From Scatophagus argus (Eukaryota; Chordata; Actinopteri; Scatophagidae): a stretch of 64,000 nucleotides of DNA. Location: assembly GCF_020382885.2 (NCBI RefSeq), contig NC_058512.1:10070802-10134801 (forward strand), read 5' to 3'. Under the pieces are notes generated by a model. The model worked only from the letters and a program-made list of their open reading frames with translations. It was not told where the DNA came from and did no database searches. A program made the position numbers and the translations under genes. Below are positions 1 to 11,757 of the stretch, one piece after another (position 1 is the first letter of the stretch; each line of letters starts with the position of its first letter).

Positions 1-3000
1 CACTGGAGCTGTTTGCTGTAGCAATAAAAGCACACTCTTGCCAAGACTGCAGCAAAGCCGGTGCAGCAGAGGTACATATAATGCAGCACATGCTGGCAGA
101 AAGCAACTGTTTAAATTTCCCTGGTGAAGCAGTCATCTTTATCATACAGGGAGGATGCAAGACAGTGGTGTGGTCAAGAGAAAACAAAAACAAGAGCTGC
201 TGAAAATTCCAACACCATCGCCTCTGGTGAAGTGACCTTCACCAGGCGTAATTTAAAAAAAAAAAAAAAACAAACAAAAAAAACCAAACACTTACACTGA
301 CTGGGGACTGTTTGAGAAGATAAACAAAAGGAAATGAGGGCCAAGGCTAAGCGATAAGTGTCTCGGTCGCCGTGTTCGTTTGAGGGCAGAGTCCACAGTG
401 CACTCTCTCCACTGAGTCACACTGCAGCATGAGACTGCAGAGCACCTAACTGATGTTTATTTAGTTACGCAATGGAAGCTCACTCCCTTCAGGACAGAGG
501 AGGAAGAGGAGGAAAAACCGGCAGATAGCACTGTAAAAGCTGAAGCCTGTGTCTACCACTGGAGTACGTCAGCACACATGCAGTGCGAGACATCCACAGA
601 CAGGTGTGATTCAGCTAGACATTACAGTTAAGTGACACTTCAGGGCAGGGAATTCAAAAAATTAAAGGGACAAAGACAACCCTGTAAAATGACAACAGGG
701 GCCTGACAGCATTCACATGAATACTCTTTGTCATAGTGACTTGTAGGCAACTTCTTACAAAATATAAGAGGATTTAAAAACTAGCCTAGGTCAAGCAGTC
801 TGAAAACACTCCCACACAAAAGGGGAGAGTTTTACCACAGCCACGCACTAAGATGAATAACACTGCGTAGGAAATTTAACTTAACCACAGCTGCATTCCA
901 AAAACCTCCCTGAAACTTCTGTATCCCATGGCCAACATCACACAATAACATGGGTTTGTTGGGGGTTTTTCCACTACTATATGTATGCATCTCACCACTA
1001 ACCTAACAGTTAAAATGGCAACATATGACTCACTTCCTAAAGAACCTTTGGTTATTTGTCCTCACTTGTCTAGGACCCAATGTGGCACTTACCAAGAGTA
1101 TTAGGATTACGTAGCAGCTGCACTGAGAATCAGCAGTGAGGGATCTTTAAGACTAGTATTCCTTATTATATGCATCTATCCATGACAATAGCAGCATTTG
1201 AAGACACTTAGGATTTTGTTTCCGGACTATGGTTCAGGTTAAAAATAAGTCATGTATACAGAGATGTGAGTATCAGGTTTATGTTGTTGAATGTCTGTCC
1301 CCAGAGCAACCAATGCCAGCAGGTGTTTGTTTTTTAGAAGCTAACCCAGGCAGAAAATCTGTATCCAGCTAAATGCTTTGAAGTCAATTGAGGCTGTTGT
1401 GTGGAGGGTCAAAATACACTGTCACTATGACAAACAGCACTCTGAAACATACACTGGGTTGCTTTAAAAAACTGTTTGGAGCTGCATGTCAAACAAGCTG
1501 TGACATTTCAGAGGACCTGAACAGAATCCAGGGTAAATGCAGCAGATGGGAATAGTTCCTGCTAGTACATATGAGGTGCCTATTTGGCAAACATTTGTGG
1601 ATCATTTTAAGAGGGTAGGAATTATCAGTCTGTTTCTGGGCAGATTTTCAATTTACAATGAATGGAGCTTCACTGGAGTGATAGCAGAGTGATTTATGAG
1701 GTGTTAATAACCCAAGTCACACCAAGCCTCATCTGTAAAGGATCAACAGCTGACACTCAAAATTCTTAGCCCCAAATTGCACACTAATGCTGACTTGAGG
1801 TCTCTAGCATTGGTGCATATTTTGAGTATAGGAATGTGCTATGGCATGCCTGGTGTCCAATCACACCACTATGAGAGGATCTAGATCAGGGGAACATCGA
1901 GTCCTATCACAGGAAACCAAACATACTGTACTCATTTGGCTGCAGATACCATTGTGGCATTAGACTGCATATATCAGCAATAAGCTTTTGTTGTCCTGTG
2001 TGGCACTGTAGAACACCATGTAAAACTGAGCCGAAATTGAACATGTCAGACTTTGAGGATTGAATAATCATTAAACTTAATATTAAATGACGGATACTGA
2101 CTGAGTGATTCATGCCTGTCTCACTATGGGAATAATGTCTGTGCGAGTATGGTGACGATTTATCTACATCTACAGAACCGATGGATACTTTGATGTCTAT
2201 GTGAATTTAGAAATAAAAAATGAAATTCTAAATCAGAACTTAAATTTACATTCAACGTAACAGAATATGCAGTGAGATTGTTCAGGTGTCTGAAATGTAA
2301 TGTCACACCTTTCTTATGTGAGGTACCTCAGTATAGGTCCTCATGTACAGTCTGTTGTGGTGCGAGGGACTTCACACAACTGTACAGAATGTGCCTGACT
2401 AAGCAGGGGTTTGCTCTATGGTGGATCTGCAAGTGATCTCCCCTCTGAGTGTGCTGCTGATGTGCACGCACACATCAGCACACCATATCTGGTCAAACTC
2501 TGGCCTGTAGCAGCCATTTAATGGCCCAGGCCAGCTAACATCTTGAACTGTTAGGCCCTGTAGAGAGAAGAGAACAAAGGAGCAAAAAAAATGCTCATTT
2601 AATGAAGAGACTCTGAAAGATGAAAAAGCCAACAAGTATTCAGAGTATTACTACACACATTAAGTGCAGCAATAAAACTATGGGCAGAGTAAAACTGTGA
2701 CCATCTTGAACACTCTTTACTTCTCTTTTCCTCCTTTATGTCTGAAGGACACAGACAATGACGTCAAGAGTTAAGTGAAATCTTATTTCCATGTCCCTGT
2801 TGTGCTCCACTCTAACACTTCTTTCCAGCTATGACCCACATAGAACCACAAGCAAGAGAGCCTCAAAAAACATGTTAAAATAAACACAGCCTCTGTGAAA
2901 ATGGTAAACAGTCTGGTTCAGTCTGGAATACATGTGGGCATCCGGCTGTCTGAGGGAGCAGTTTATTTTTAAGCTGTGGCTTTGGGCAGGCATGCAGAGC

Positions 3001-3026
3001 AAAATGACTCAAACAATGATACTCAC
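1..3026. other. Left-edge stretch without a recognised gene; probable slc20a1 intron
   Basis: No exon of a known family was recognised on either strand. The slc20a1 exon ending at 3027 has a good donor, and the next expected exon (the one encoding the start of the large cytosolic loop) is not found here, so this is best read as part of a long intron whose downstream exons lie left of the window. It contains an A-rich run near 255-290 and a strong but unexplained minus-strand acceptor ending at 2558. The stretch is AT-rich, and open frames in it show no domain. Confidence 0.55.
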
Positions 3027-5144
3027 TCGGCGCTCCAGTGAACATGATGGAGAACAGGTTGATTCCCATAGTCATGGCATAAAAGACAGGCAGGGCCCTC
3101 AATCCATTAGGCACAGGGTCTTTCTACAGATACAAAACAGAACACCGAGTTGGAAATACAAATTGCACTGTATGAATAGAAATGCTGCATATTGCTGCCA
3201 GGTTACAGCTGGTGCCAAAACAAGGGCAAGGGGGTAATATGAACCTTGCTGCATGATATGAATAAGGAACTACTTCAGAAAACAATAGCTTTATTCTTGC
3301 TACATAACATGCATTTCCTCAATTTAATTTTGAGCCTGGACCACAGTTGTTAACCTCTGTCACTTCAGAAGGTTCTTGTCTCACTCACAAATACACATAC
3401 AATAAACAATCTGATAACCAACTTACCTTGTGCAAGATGAACATGCGCACAAAGTAGAAAACAATGCCTGACATTATTCCAGACAGCAGGGGACTCAAGA
3501 ACCAGGAACCAACTGAAAATTAAACAAACATAATCATTGCCATTTAGTGGGAATGTAATATCTGTAATTATGTGACAAGACCATCCTCCAAGACCTGCTT
3601 AAAGATGTGACTTTTCTTCTAGGAAAGACACTGCTGTATTTTGAACAAACATGATTCTAATCAAGAAATAATCTTGACAAGTAATTTCCTTGGTAAAGTG
3701 GACAATCTTTGGCTATTTTGGTAACATGGCTGCCTGTCACATGAACAGGCAAGGTGGCTATTTATAGACTTCATTTAGCCCAAATTTTAGATGCTTCCTG
3801 TAACTGAATGATGCAAACATATCATTATTTGTGATTCAGTCTTGTTGCTTTTCTAAAAAATATCAAACAGTTTATATCAGCTGTAGGCTTTCTGTACAGG
3901 AACACATGCTGGAAATCCACCACCTAATGCAACAAATGCAACTTGTGACATTAGTCCTGCTGCTGTACATTCGAGTGAGTAATGCTGACTTCTGAGGCTC
4001 TCTGACACGCCTTCAGAGCTTATCAAGTATCTTGTCTTTTCTACTTGGACAGCCCACACACATTCCATATTGACTGTTCTGTGGATTTAGCTCAGAACCT
4101 GGAAAAGTCATTCATAAATTTCTAACACTGGACTGTTGACCTGGATATTGAAGGTACTCAGCACTGACCAACCACTGCCTAATTCACTATGAGAACATTG
4201 CATTACTGGTCACACCCTCCCATTACATTATATAGTCTGTGATGCAATTCAACCAAACACTGAAATCATTTATAGGTCATTTGGTAAGAGTGCCCGACTT
4301 ACCAATACGAAGGAGTTCAAGCCACTTGACTCCCTGCTGCCCTCTGGCAACCAACGAGAAGCCGATAGTAGCACCAACAATGCAGTGTGTTCCAGAGATA
4401 GGGAGCTTAAGGAAGGAGGCGGCCAGCTGCCACACAGCAGAACCTAATGAGAATAAATAAATAGATCACATTAGACTAGATGTGCTGACATCATTTGAGC
4501 TTTTTCATACAACTTTTCAGCCAACTTTGGGGGAAAAAGTAATTTAAAAAATAAAGTAAAATCAGAAAATGTCTTACCAAAGTAATTTGGACAATATTTC
4601 AATTAAACAATAAAATCAAAAACTATGTGAATGATTACGTAGTGTACACAATTAGTTACACCCCAGGTATGGATTTGATATTGACATTTTATAGTTGTAA
4701 GAACCAAACAGTGCCAGGCCGTACACAGGGTTCAATGACCGCAGGTCTAACTGACAATTTACATACAAGATAAGCAGGCTAATACTCACCAAACATGGAA
4801 CTGATGGATCCAGCCATCAACACATACTCCGTGCCATTGTACATGCCGACGTCTATAATACCCTTACGGATGGTTTCGCTCACTTTGGCCCCAAGGAGCA
4901 CAGATCCCAGTGTTTCAAACACTGTGGCTAGAATGCATGCCTGTCGCAAGGTGACCACTCCAGAGCCCACAGCGGTACCAAATGAGTTGGCAACATCATT
5001 GGCACCCACAGAAAAGGCTAAGATGAAGGCGATGATAAAGCCGATGATCAGCAGCCACATGTACTCTGTCAGAGCAGTACTCTGTGTTGATGCTACTGCA
5101 GTGGTGGCCAATATCATTGCAGACACAGTAGTTGTTGAAACCAT
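3027..5144 (-). CDS. slc20a1: Sodium-dependent phosphate transporter 1 (PiT-1), 5' part only
   Basis: Encodes the N-terminal third of a type III sodium-phosphate cotransporter, a plasma-membrane protein that imports phosphate with sodium. Coding exons in transcript order: 5144-4790, 4443-4303, 3512-3427, 3123-3027, all GT-AG and in phase, giving 226 codons plus one base. The first transmembrane helix (residues about 28-45) is followed by the family signature GANDVAN (47-53) and SFGTAVGSG. Later segments read [27 protein letters not shown] and [11 protein letters not shown], as in vertebrate SLC20A1. The chosen ATG gives a 27-residue Ser/Thr/Ala-rich leader before the first helix, similar to the family. 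The acceptor just upstream (exon begins at 5153) joins to a non-coding first exon near 6668. The large cytosolic loop and the second GANDVSN half are absent from the window, so the gene presumably continues to the left. Which teleost paralogue (a or b) cannot be decided. Confidence 0.93.
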
Positions 5145-5153
5145 GATTGCAGA

Positions 5154-6667
5154 CTACAGAGAACTTGTTTCACAATCTTAAAAGAGAATGAATGCCTGTC
5201 AAAATACTACTTATACTGTATAATGCTATTTCTAAGCAGCAATTGGTAAAATAAAGAGGTAAATTGTAAAATAAATAAATTTTCTTTAGGCCAACCTGTT
5301 TTAACAGGATTTCTGAGATTTAGCAGTGCAAACTTGTATTGTGTTTAACTGGCCCTGACCAGAAAACAAAAGGTAAACAGAGGTATAGTGTGGGCTTATT
5401 GCTATCCTGTAATTATACTAGATCTGATGCTGTTCCTTTGGCGCTGAGCTATCAGGCAGAGTGAACAGACAGCCATTGTGCAACTCTAACTGCAGATGAA
5501 CAGGGGTACATCCTGAAAAGACAAAAGGACAGAGAAGTTCTGCTTTATTTACAGTTTCTCCTCATTCATTTTCAAGGAAAAGCAGACAGAAAGGAAACTT
5601 ACAACGCACTAAGGAAACGAAAGGAGGTTGGGGGGGGGGGGGGCTTTATAAACGTAAATGAGCTTCTTTAAAGGTTGTACAAGTTAAACAACATAACTAG
5701 CGTACAAACAACAGTGATAAATGTTTGTCGGGGAAGGACATCTAATAGGTGCCTTCCCGAAAAAACACGATGGGAAGCCATATTTGGTAAATGTCGCAGA
5801 AAGGAAATGAAGGTTAACGTTATATTACTATAGTGTCCTAATTTTACATGAACGCTTACATCATTTTACTGTTTATTGTCGTTTTCTTGCGCATTCTTAA
5901 CCATAATGGCAGCTACGAGATAAGTACCATCTTATCTAAGGGAGACATAATTCTTTCCTGCGTGGACACGTGTCGTCATCCATTCATAGACCGGCCGTGA
6001 ACACGAGCCTCGTCTGTTCTTCGGGTCAATGTAGGACAGAAACAGCTCGACCGGACAAGACTAAACATTTGAGTCCTCAAATTTCATTCTAACCGATAAA
6101 ATAAGGTACCGGTGCAAATTATCTCCAATTTCATTCAGGCTTGACGTGGTTTATCGTAAAAGGGGAGGCAACCGGATGTAGCGCAATTTAAGGAACACAA
6201 CCGCTACCTCCGGCTGACCGGGTGGGCAGTCACCGTTGTGGGTATCTCGAGCCAACTTTAATGACCTGCCAAGTGTGTGCTGGACAGATGGTCAATACTG
6301 CTAACCTTAGCTTATGATTAACGTAAATATCGGGTTTAATTGCGCCTTTATTCGACCCAGACGTTATACAAGTATACGTTTAACATTAAAGACATATCAC
6401 AATCTAACAATTTCATGTATCTATCCTAGGTCAAATATATCTTATGTTCGACCTACAATGTCGGCCTACGGCTTATACTAGCTAACGTTATCGAGTGGGT
6501 CACTTGTATTATTTGTACTGCGTATGTACAATGGTTTCTTACTATGTTTTATATTAGTATAAAATATACGTTAACATCGGATGCGGGGTGTTAACCTGGT
6601 TTAGGGTGTTCAAATAAACCACAAGAAGCTCGTTATTTTGATAGAAAGTCGAAACTGTACGACTTAC
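5154..6667 (-). other. slc20a1: slc20a1 intron 1 (5' UTR intron)
   Basis: On the minus strand a donor of the form GTGTG/GTAAGTC ends an upstream exon at 6668, and an acceptor TTCTCTGTAG precedes the coding exon at 5153. Apart from the duplicated segment at 5300-5743 it holds only AT-rich DNA and part of the CpG-containing promoter region (about 5900-6660). Vertebrate SLC20A1 genes commonly have a non-coding first exon, which fits. Confidence 0.6.
5300..5743. repeat. Donor-like copy of a duplicated 0.44-kb segment, inside slc20a1 intron 1
   Basis: This segment recurs in the same orientation at 7839-8269. The copies differ by a 7-bp indel (extra bases here near 5346-5354), a G-run of 14 here against 7 there (followed by an extra A there), and three single-base changes that I could see. 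No direct repeat flanks this copy, so it looks like the original and the other like the insertion. It lies between the slc20a1 non-coding exon and the start-codon exon. Confidence 0.93.
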
Positions 6668-7130
6668 CACACGTTGCACTTTTCACTCGAGCGAAGAACG
6701 GTGCTTGTTAGCCACTAAGCTAATTAGCGCGCACAGACAAACGGATAGCGCGCGCGGGATAATGAAAAAAAAAAGATTATCGAAAAATATCCTTTCAAAA
6801 AGCTGCCTCACGTTAAAAATAAAATGACTGCACAGAGCTAATTACGAATATCTGATTCGATGTAAAAAGATTAATCCGTCTTTTCAGATCTGGAAATGTC
6901 GCCCTTTGAATGAGACCTTCGCTACCTCATGTGTAGAACTTGCTCGTGCCGGTTTACAGAACAGGGGTTCCTTTTTTATTGGATACACCCTTCAGGAAGC
7001 GCCGCCCAGCTGTCAGCAAGACTTGTTTTTTTTGTTTTTTTGTTTTTACTCATGACGCGTTCAGTGGGTGGGCGTTGTACTCGTCACGAGGATCCACCTC
7101 TCAGCGAAGACTCCTTATAGGCTACACCAT
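6668..7130 (-). promoter_or_regulatory. slc20a1: slc20a1 non-coding exon 1 and promoter
   Basis: The exon would run from about 6760 down to 6668, where a consensus donor begins. The stretch just upstream on the minus strand contains alternating GC dinucleotides (around 6729-6756) and more CpG than the surrounding AT-rich DNA, as expected for a housekeeping promoter. The transcription start is inferred, not seen. No TATA box is evident. Short open frames on the plus strand at 6929-7167 look fortuitous. Confidence 0.5.
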
Positions 7131-7821
7131 TACTTTTCTCTTTCCGATATTCTTCTTTGATTTATAATTGGGCACAAACGCCTGTAATAGCACACCACTC
7201 ACTACACTACACTGCTGAAATAACCGTTACATGATAGGCGGCTATCGATTTCTGTAGTATTTGGATGCTTCACTCACATACATAGCCATCACCTACACAT
7301 ACATTACAGTACACCTACGTACTGTAACTACCTAGAGCTGTAAGATGTTCACACACCGGTGGAATGTACTTAAGGACATTCATTTAATTACTGTACTTCC
7401 AAGTATTTTCATGATGTCCTACATTATGAAGAGAGTATAAACTGTGTACAATTATATACAAAACCTATGGTGAGCTTTTAAAATAAAATGTATTGTTATA
7501 GGTTAATCCACAGCATTTAAGTTAAATTCTACCTCAGCCAGCTGCAACATGCAACAAAATGTCACACACACATTAATGTACCACTTAACAAAAATATATA
7601 GACAATATAACACTTGACAAGAGATATTTTTCTGCATAATGAGTACTCTTATTTTTAACATTTTAAGTGTATTGTATTGTTAATACTTAAGCTATATAAT
7701 GAACATTTTGAAAGCAGCACGTTTGATTGTAAAGAACCGTTTTTACACTGTGGTGTGGTTTATCCAACTCGAGACTCGTAACTCGTGACCACATTTCAGA
7801 CATAACCTGGCAGGGAAATCA

Positions 7822-8289
7822 GTGACATTAGTATATTATTTAACAGGATTTCTGAGATTTAGCAGTGCAAACTTGTATTGTGTTTTCTGACCAGAAAACA
7901 AAAGGTAAACAGAGGTATAGTGTGGGCTTATTGCTATCCTGTAATTATACTAGATCTGATGCTGTTCCTTTGGCGCTGAGCTATCAGGCAGAGTGAACAG
8001 ACAGCCATTGTGCAACTCTAACTGCAGATGAACAGGGGTACATCCTGAAAAGACAAAAGGACAGAGAAGTTCTGCTTTATTTACAGTTTCTCCTCATTCA
8101 TTTTTAAGGAAAAGCAGACAGAAAGGAAACTTACAACGCACTAAGGAAACGAAAGGAGGTTGGGGGGGACTTTATAAACATAAATGAGCTTCTTTAAAGG
8201 TTGTACAAGTTAAACAACATAACTAGCGTACAAACAACAGTGATAAATGCTTGTCGGGGAAGGACATCTTTGGTGACATTAGTATATTA
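7822..8289. repeat. Templated insertion with 17-bp target-site duplication
   Basis: The 17-bp word GTGACATTAGTATATTA occurs at 7822-7838 and again, without a mismatch, at 8273-8289. Between the two lies a copy of slc20a1 intron-1 sequence (7839-8269) followed by three bases not in the donor. Removing one direct repeat and the insert restores a continuous target. There is no poly-A or poly-T end, no terminal inverted repeat and no coding capacity, so this is not a standard transposon. The family, if any, is unknown. Confidence 0.88.
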
Positions 8290-9199
8290 GATAGAAACCA
8301 CTGCTTTAAAATGAGAACCAAATATCCCATGTTGTCACATTGCAACACAATGTCAAATGTCAGTGTCAAACAATGTCACATCAAAACAGTGCATTAAAAC
8401 AAAAAACACCCAGATGTGGTGATGTTAACTGCATCACTGAAGACTTGTCTTCATTCAAGTGCATGCGACCGAAAATAATATTCACATTCACTCTCTAACA
8501 AAAGTTGTTTTCTTTGGTGACGTTTGTTTTATTATGTCCAAATGAGACGTGGTTTGCTGAATAGAAGAAGTGCTCAATAAGCAGAGCAAATTACGTTTGG
8601 CTGATTAATTGTTTAGCCATTTTGTATATGAATGACAGAAACGAATCTATCCGTGGGAATTAGCTGAACAGGCGCACACCACAAAAGGGTATTTATTACA
8701 TGGGATCATGTTGTAGTAACAGCACATATAATTATTATTTTATTCACTTCCTTCATTTTATCTCTGCACTTGACGTCGCTCTTGGATCATGGAAAATTTC
8801 CCCATTCCCCAGTCGGCCACGATCTCTTATAATTACGATTCTCGTCATAGCTCCTGAAGGCAGCACTTCACAAACGAGGGAGTGGCGACTGCATCTGTTT
8901 CAGAACCAGTCGTTGTGGGGGGTTCAAACCCAATTTTCCAGAAGTGTATTCATAATTTAAAAAGGTCTTCTTAAACTCTCTCTTCAGTGAAACATAGAAG
9001 TCACTCACATTATTAATAAGCCTCCCTTTTTCTCTCATGGCAGGATTCAGAAAGGTGACCTTGAATTAATAAAATATTATAGGGAACTGTCAATGTCAGA
9101 AGAGAATTTATTATGAATTCATGTTTCTGATATTTGTTTTTCTGGTTCCATACAACATAGACCCAATTCAACCGCGCTCGAAAATACAGTTTAGGCTGC

Positions 9200-9200
<1 letters not shown>

Positions 9201-9235
<35 letters not shown>
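9201..9235. repeat. (TTTA)n microsatellite
   Basis: About eight uninterrupted copies of the tetranucleotide TTTA, ending in a short T run. Confidence 0.95.
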
Positions 9236-9236
<1 letters not shown>

Positions 9237-9497
9237 AATACCCTTTAAGTTCAGTGGTTAAACGTCAGATGACAGAAGGGACGTCTGATTGGATATAATC
9301 ATTTCATTTAATGCAGAGCAGCCTAAGTTCTGTTGGCAAATCAAGGGATCAAGGTCATTCTTTTGTCATTTTACAGCATGGGGTTGTCCAATGAAATGTA
9401 AGCTATTAGGCCCACCATTGCTACAGAGAGAGAGAACATACAAATAAATTCATTAGGAATAGAATAGAATAAAATAAAACATTTTTATACAGTCGTT

Positions 9498-9578
9498 TAT
9501 ATACATTGTTATTTATATACACCTATATATATATATACATGTATATAAATATACATAAATAATATAAACATATAAACA
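9498..9578. repeat. AT-rich simple-sequence tract
   Basis: Alternating TA steps with interspersed TATA and ACATA words. It includes a pure TA run near 9524-9536 and reads as a degenerate AT microsatellite. Confidence 0.8.
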
Positions 9579-10095
9579 ACTCTATGTGTGCATAAACACT
9601 TTAGAAGTTCCTGGAGCAGAACCAACTGATGATTGGGCGGATTTGTTTGCTTTGGAAATAACCAAACTGTGATAGAAGCACATGATTGTTGCTCAGCTTT
9701 CAAGAGCTTTCATGAGTAATACACATGTGACTTCAAAGAAAAGATGATGAATCCAGCTAACACAGGGCTTCTTAGGCTATTATTATATTATATTAGGCTG
9801 CACAAGATAAATGAATGAATGGCTGGATGCACAAACGGAAATCCAATACATGCTGCTTGCACTGTTTGTCTTGGGAGCTTAATGATACCATACAACGTTT
9901 TCAGTGTTAAGTGCAGTCCATACAGTACATATGTTGATCAAAAGCAATGATGCCAGGTCACTGATCTATCTATGTTTAAGCTTTATTTGTGTTGTTTTTA
10001 ACTATGAACAAAGACCTCAGGCTCAGATTAATATTCTAGACGATTCTAGAGTTAGTTATTCGAGGCCACGTCTATGTTCTCTACGTGGTTAAATA

Positions 10096-10108
10096 GCGCC
10101 ATCTGGTG
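10096..10108 (-). promoter_or_regulatory. CTCF-like binding motif
   Basis: Read on the minus strand this is CACCAGATGGCGC. It matches the vertebrate CTCF core CCASYAGRKGGCRS at 13 of 14 positions, missing only the first C. It sits between slc20a1 and stard7. Occupancy cannot be judged from sequence. Confidence 0.5.
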
Positions 10109-11150
10109 TATATTAAATTAATAACGAATTTAATAACGTTTTTGTACCGTCATCTCCGGACACTTTCAGAGATGTATATAAAATACTTTACTTTGAATAA
10201 TAATTTGTGTCTGACCTGGTTTTTCCACAAAGGGTGAAATGATCTTTTTAAAATCCTTAACATTACATGTACTCCCTTCTCCTTCATTTATAATTCAAGA
10301 ATATATGATTATGTAATTATTATGTAATTATGTATTAACTGTCGCACACAACATGTTTCTTACTTCACTAAAAAGTCAGTTCTCAGTGCATGTGCTCTGG
10401 AGGCTTCAAGTTTCCACGTCACCCTTGCTGCATATTGGACCAGGCTGGCTTCCACACTAGTTGTAATGTCGCAAATCATTTTTGTGGGCCAATAACTCAA
10501 AGTTGTATTTTCTGTGACACAGACTAACTTCACGCTTTCAAAAGATAAGGTAAAAACATCATGCTAGTGCCAAACTCTGCGCCTACAGAATTCTGCACAC
10601 TGAAGTTCAAACACAGAACTGTGGGAACAAGAAGCAAAAATGTGTTTTTGAAGGGGCCATTCAGGTGAGAGAACAAATACAAAGTAATTCAGAAAGAACT
10701 ATTTATCACGAAAGTATTATCAGGTCACATGCATTTTGAAATTGTAATCTATCAGCAAGGTCAGTATAAAAACAAACTAATTAATGTTTTTAGCCAGTAG
10801 CACACATATACATACTTCCTGCCATTAAAATGTGATAATTTTGCCAAAAAAAAACTGCGACCCCTGTGTCGTGAAATTGTGCCTGCTGAAACAGTTCTGC
10901 TCAACTACAATAAAATACACGCGGTGAGTCCTTGCTCAATATTTGTGACTTTGGACTTTAATGTTGAACCTCGCCGCTGGGGGGCGAATCTAACTTCCTG
11001 TATAGGTTCAGCCACAGCCCTGTGTCGGGACTATGAATGGACGAAACTGACCCCAGACGAGAGTTGAAACTTTTTCCTACTGAACTACTACAGCTAACCT
11101 AAGTAGATGTGACGCAAAATCTGATCCCAGTTGATGGAGAAGCTTGGTAG

Positions 11151-11757
11151 ACACGTAAAATTGGACAAGCGCACATGCTGGTACCGGAGCAGTTAAAATT
11201 TAGACAGGCTTCCGTTAGAACCAATCAAAATGCGCGCTCGAAAAAATTATGTCCAATTAACGCCCGTTTTGCAATTTGTAAGGCGGGCTTCCCGAGTGGG
11301 CGTGTGAGAGACAGTACCAAGCGGAGGTCAAATCCACTGGCGGAGTTGGAAATACGCGTGGCTGTCTCCGGGATAGAGACAAGTAACGTTAGATAATTCA
11401 GTTAGCGATACGGTAGATTATATACTTTACAGTGCAGTTATTAGAGATTCGATTCAGAAAGAAGTCTAGCGGTGTCGACGTGTAGTTTGTCCGTGTCGTG
11501 CTAGCAGGCAGTAAACAGACATCACGTTAGCTAACACTAATGCTAACACATGTCGCGTGCACAGCTCGTTAAGTAGCATTACAACCAGAGTAAAATGATG
11601 ACTTTTGCTCGTCAAAAGTCCATATTATCATCTCTCTAAATCTAATGCATGGTGCATCTTCGCAGAACGATAGCGTTGGCTGCTAATACGTTAGCTAGCT
11701 TCTGATCTTCGCTGTCATCTATTTTGTCTTTGGAAACTTGTCACGGTCACAGCTGTC
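11151..11757 (+). promoter_or_regulatory. stard7: stard7 promoter and 5' UTR
   Basis: CpG-containing DNA just upstream of the stard7 ATG, with CCAAT-type sites at about 11220-11225 (AACCAATC) and 11251-11256 (TCCAAT). No TATA box stands out. The position of the start site is inferred from composition and distance to the coding start. Confidence 0.45.

Larger units (their letters stand above)
8290..11150. other. Intergenic spacer between slc20a1 and stard7
   Basis: AT-rich spacer between two divergently oriented promoters. It holds a TTTA tetranucleotide array (9201-9235), an AT-dinucleotide-rich tract (9498-9578) and a CTCF-like motif at 10096-10108. A second, weaker CTCF-like match, CCGCTGGGGGGCGA, lies at 10974-10987. 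Open frames here of up to about 86 codons have no recognisable domain. Confidence 0.6.

Noticed and set aside
6929..7167. Two overlapping small frames upstream of slc20a1
   Set aside because: They lie in the CpG-containing promoter and include a T-rich run coding mostly Phe. No start context or homology was seen.
8700..8960. 86-codon plus-strand open frame between slc20a1 and stard7
   Set aside because: Composition and length fit chance in intergenic DNA, and no family resemblance was found.
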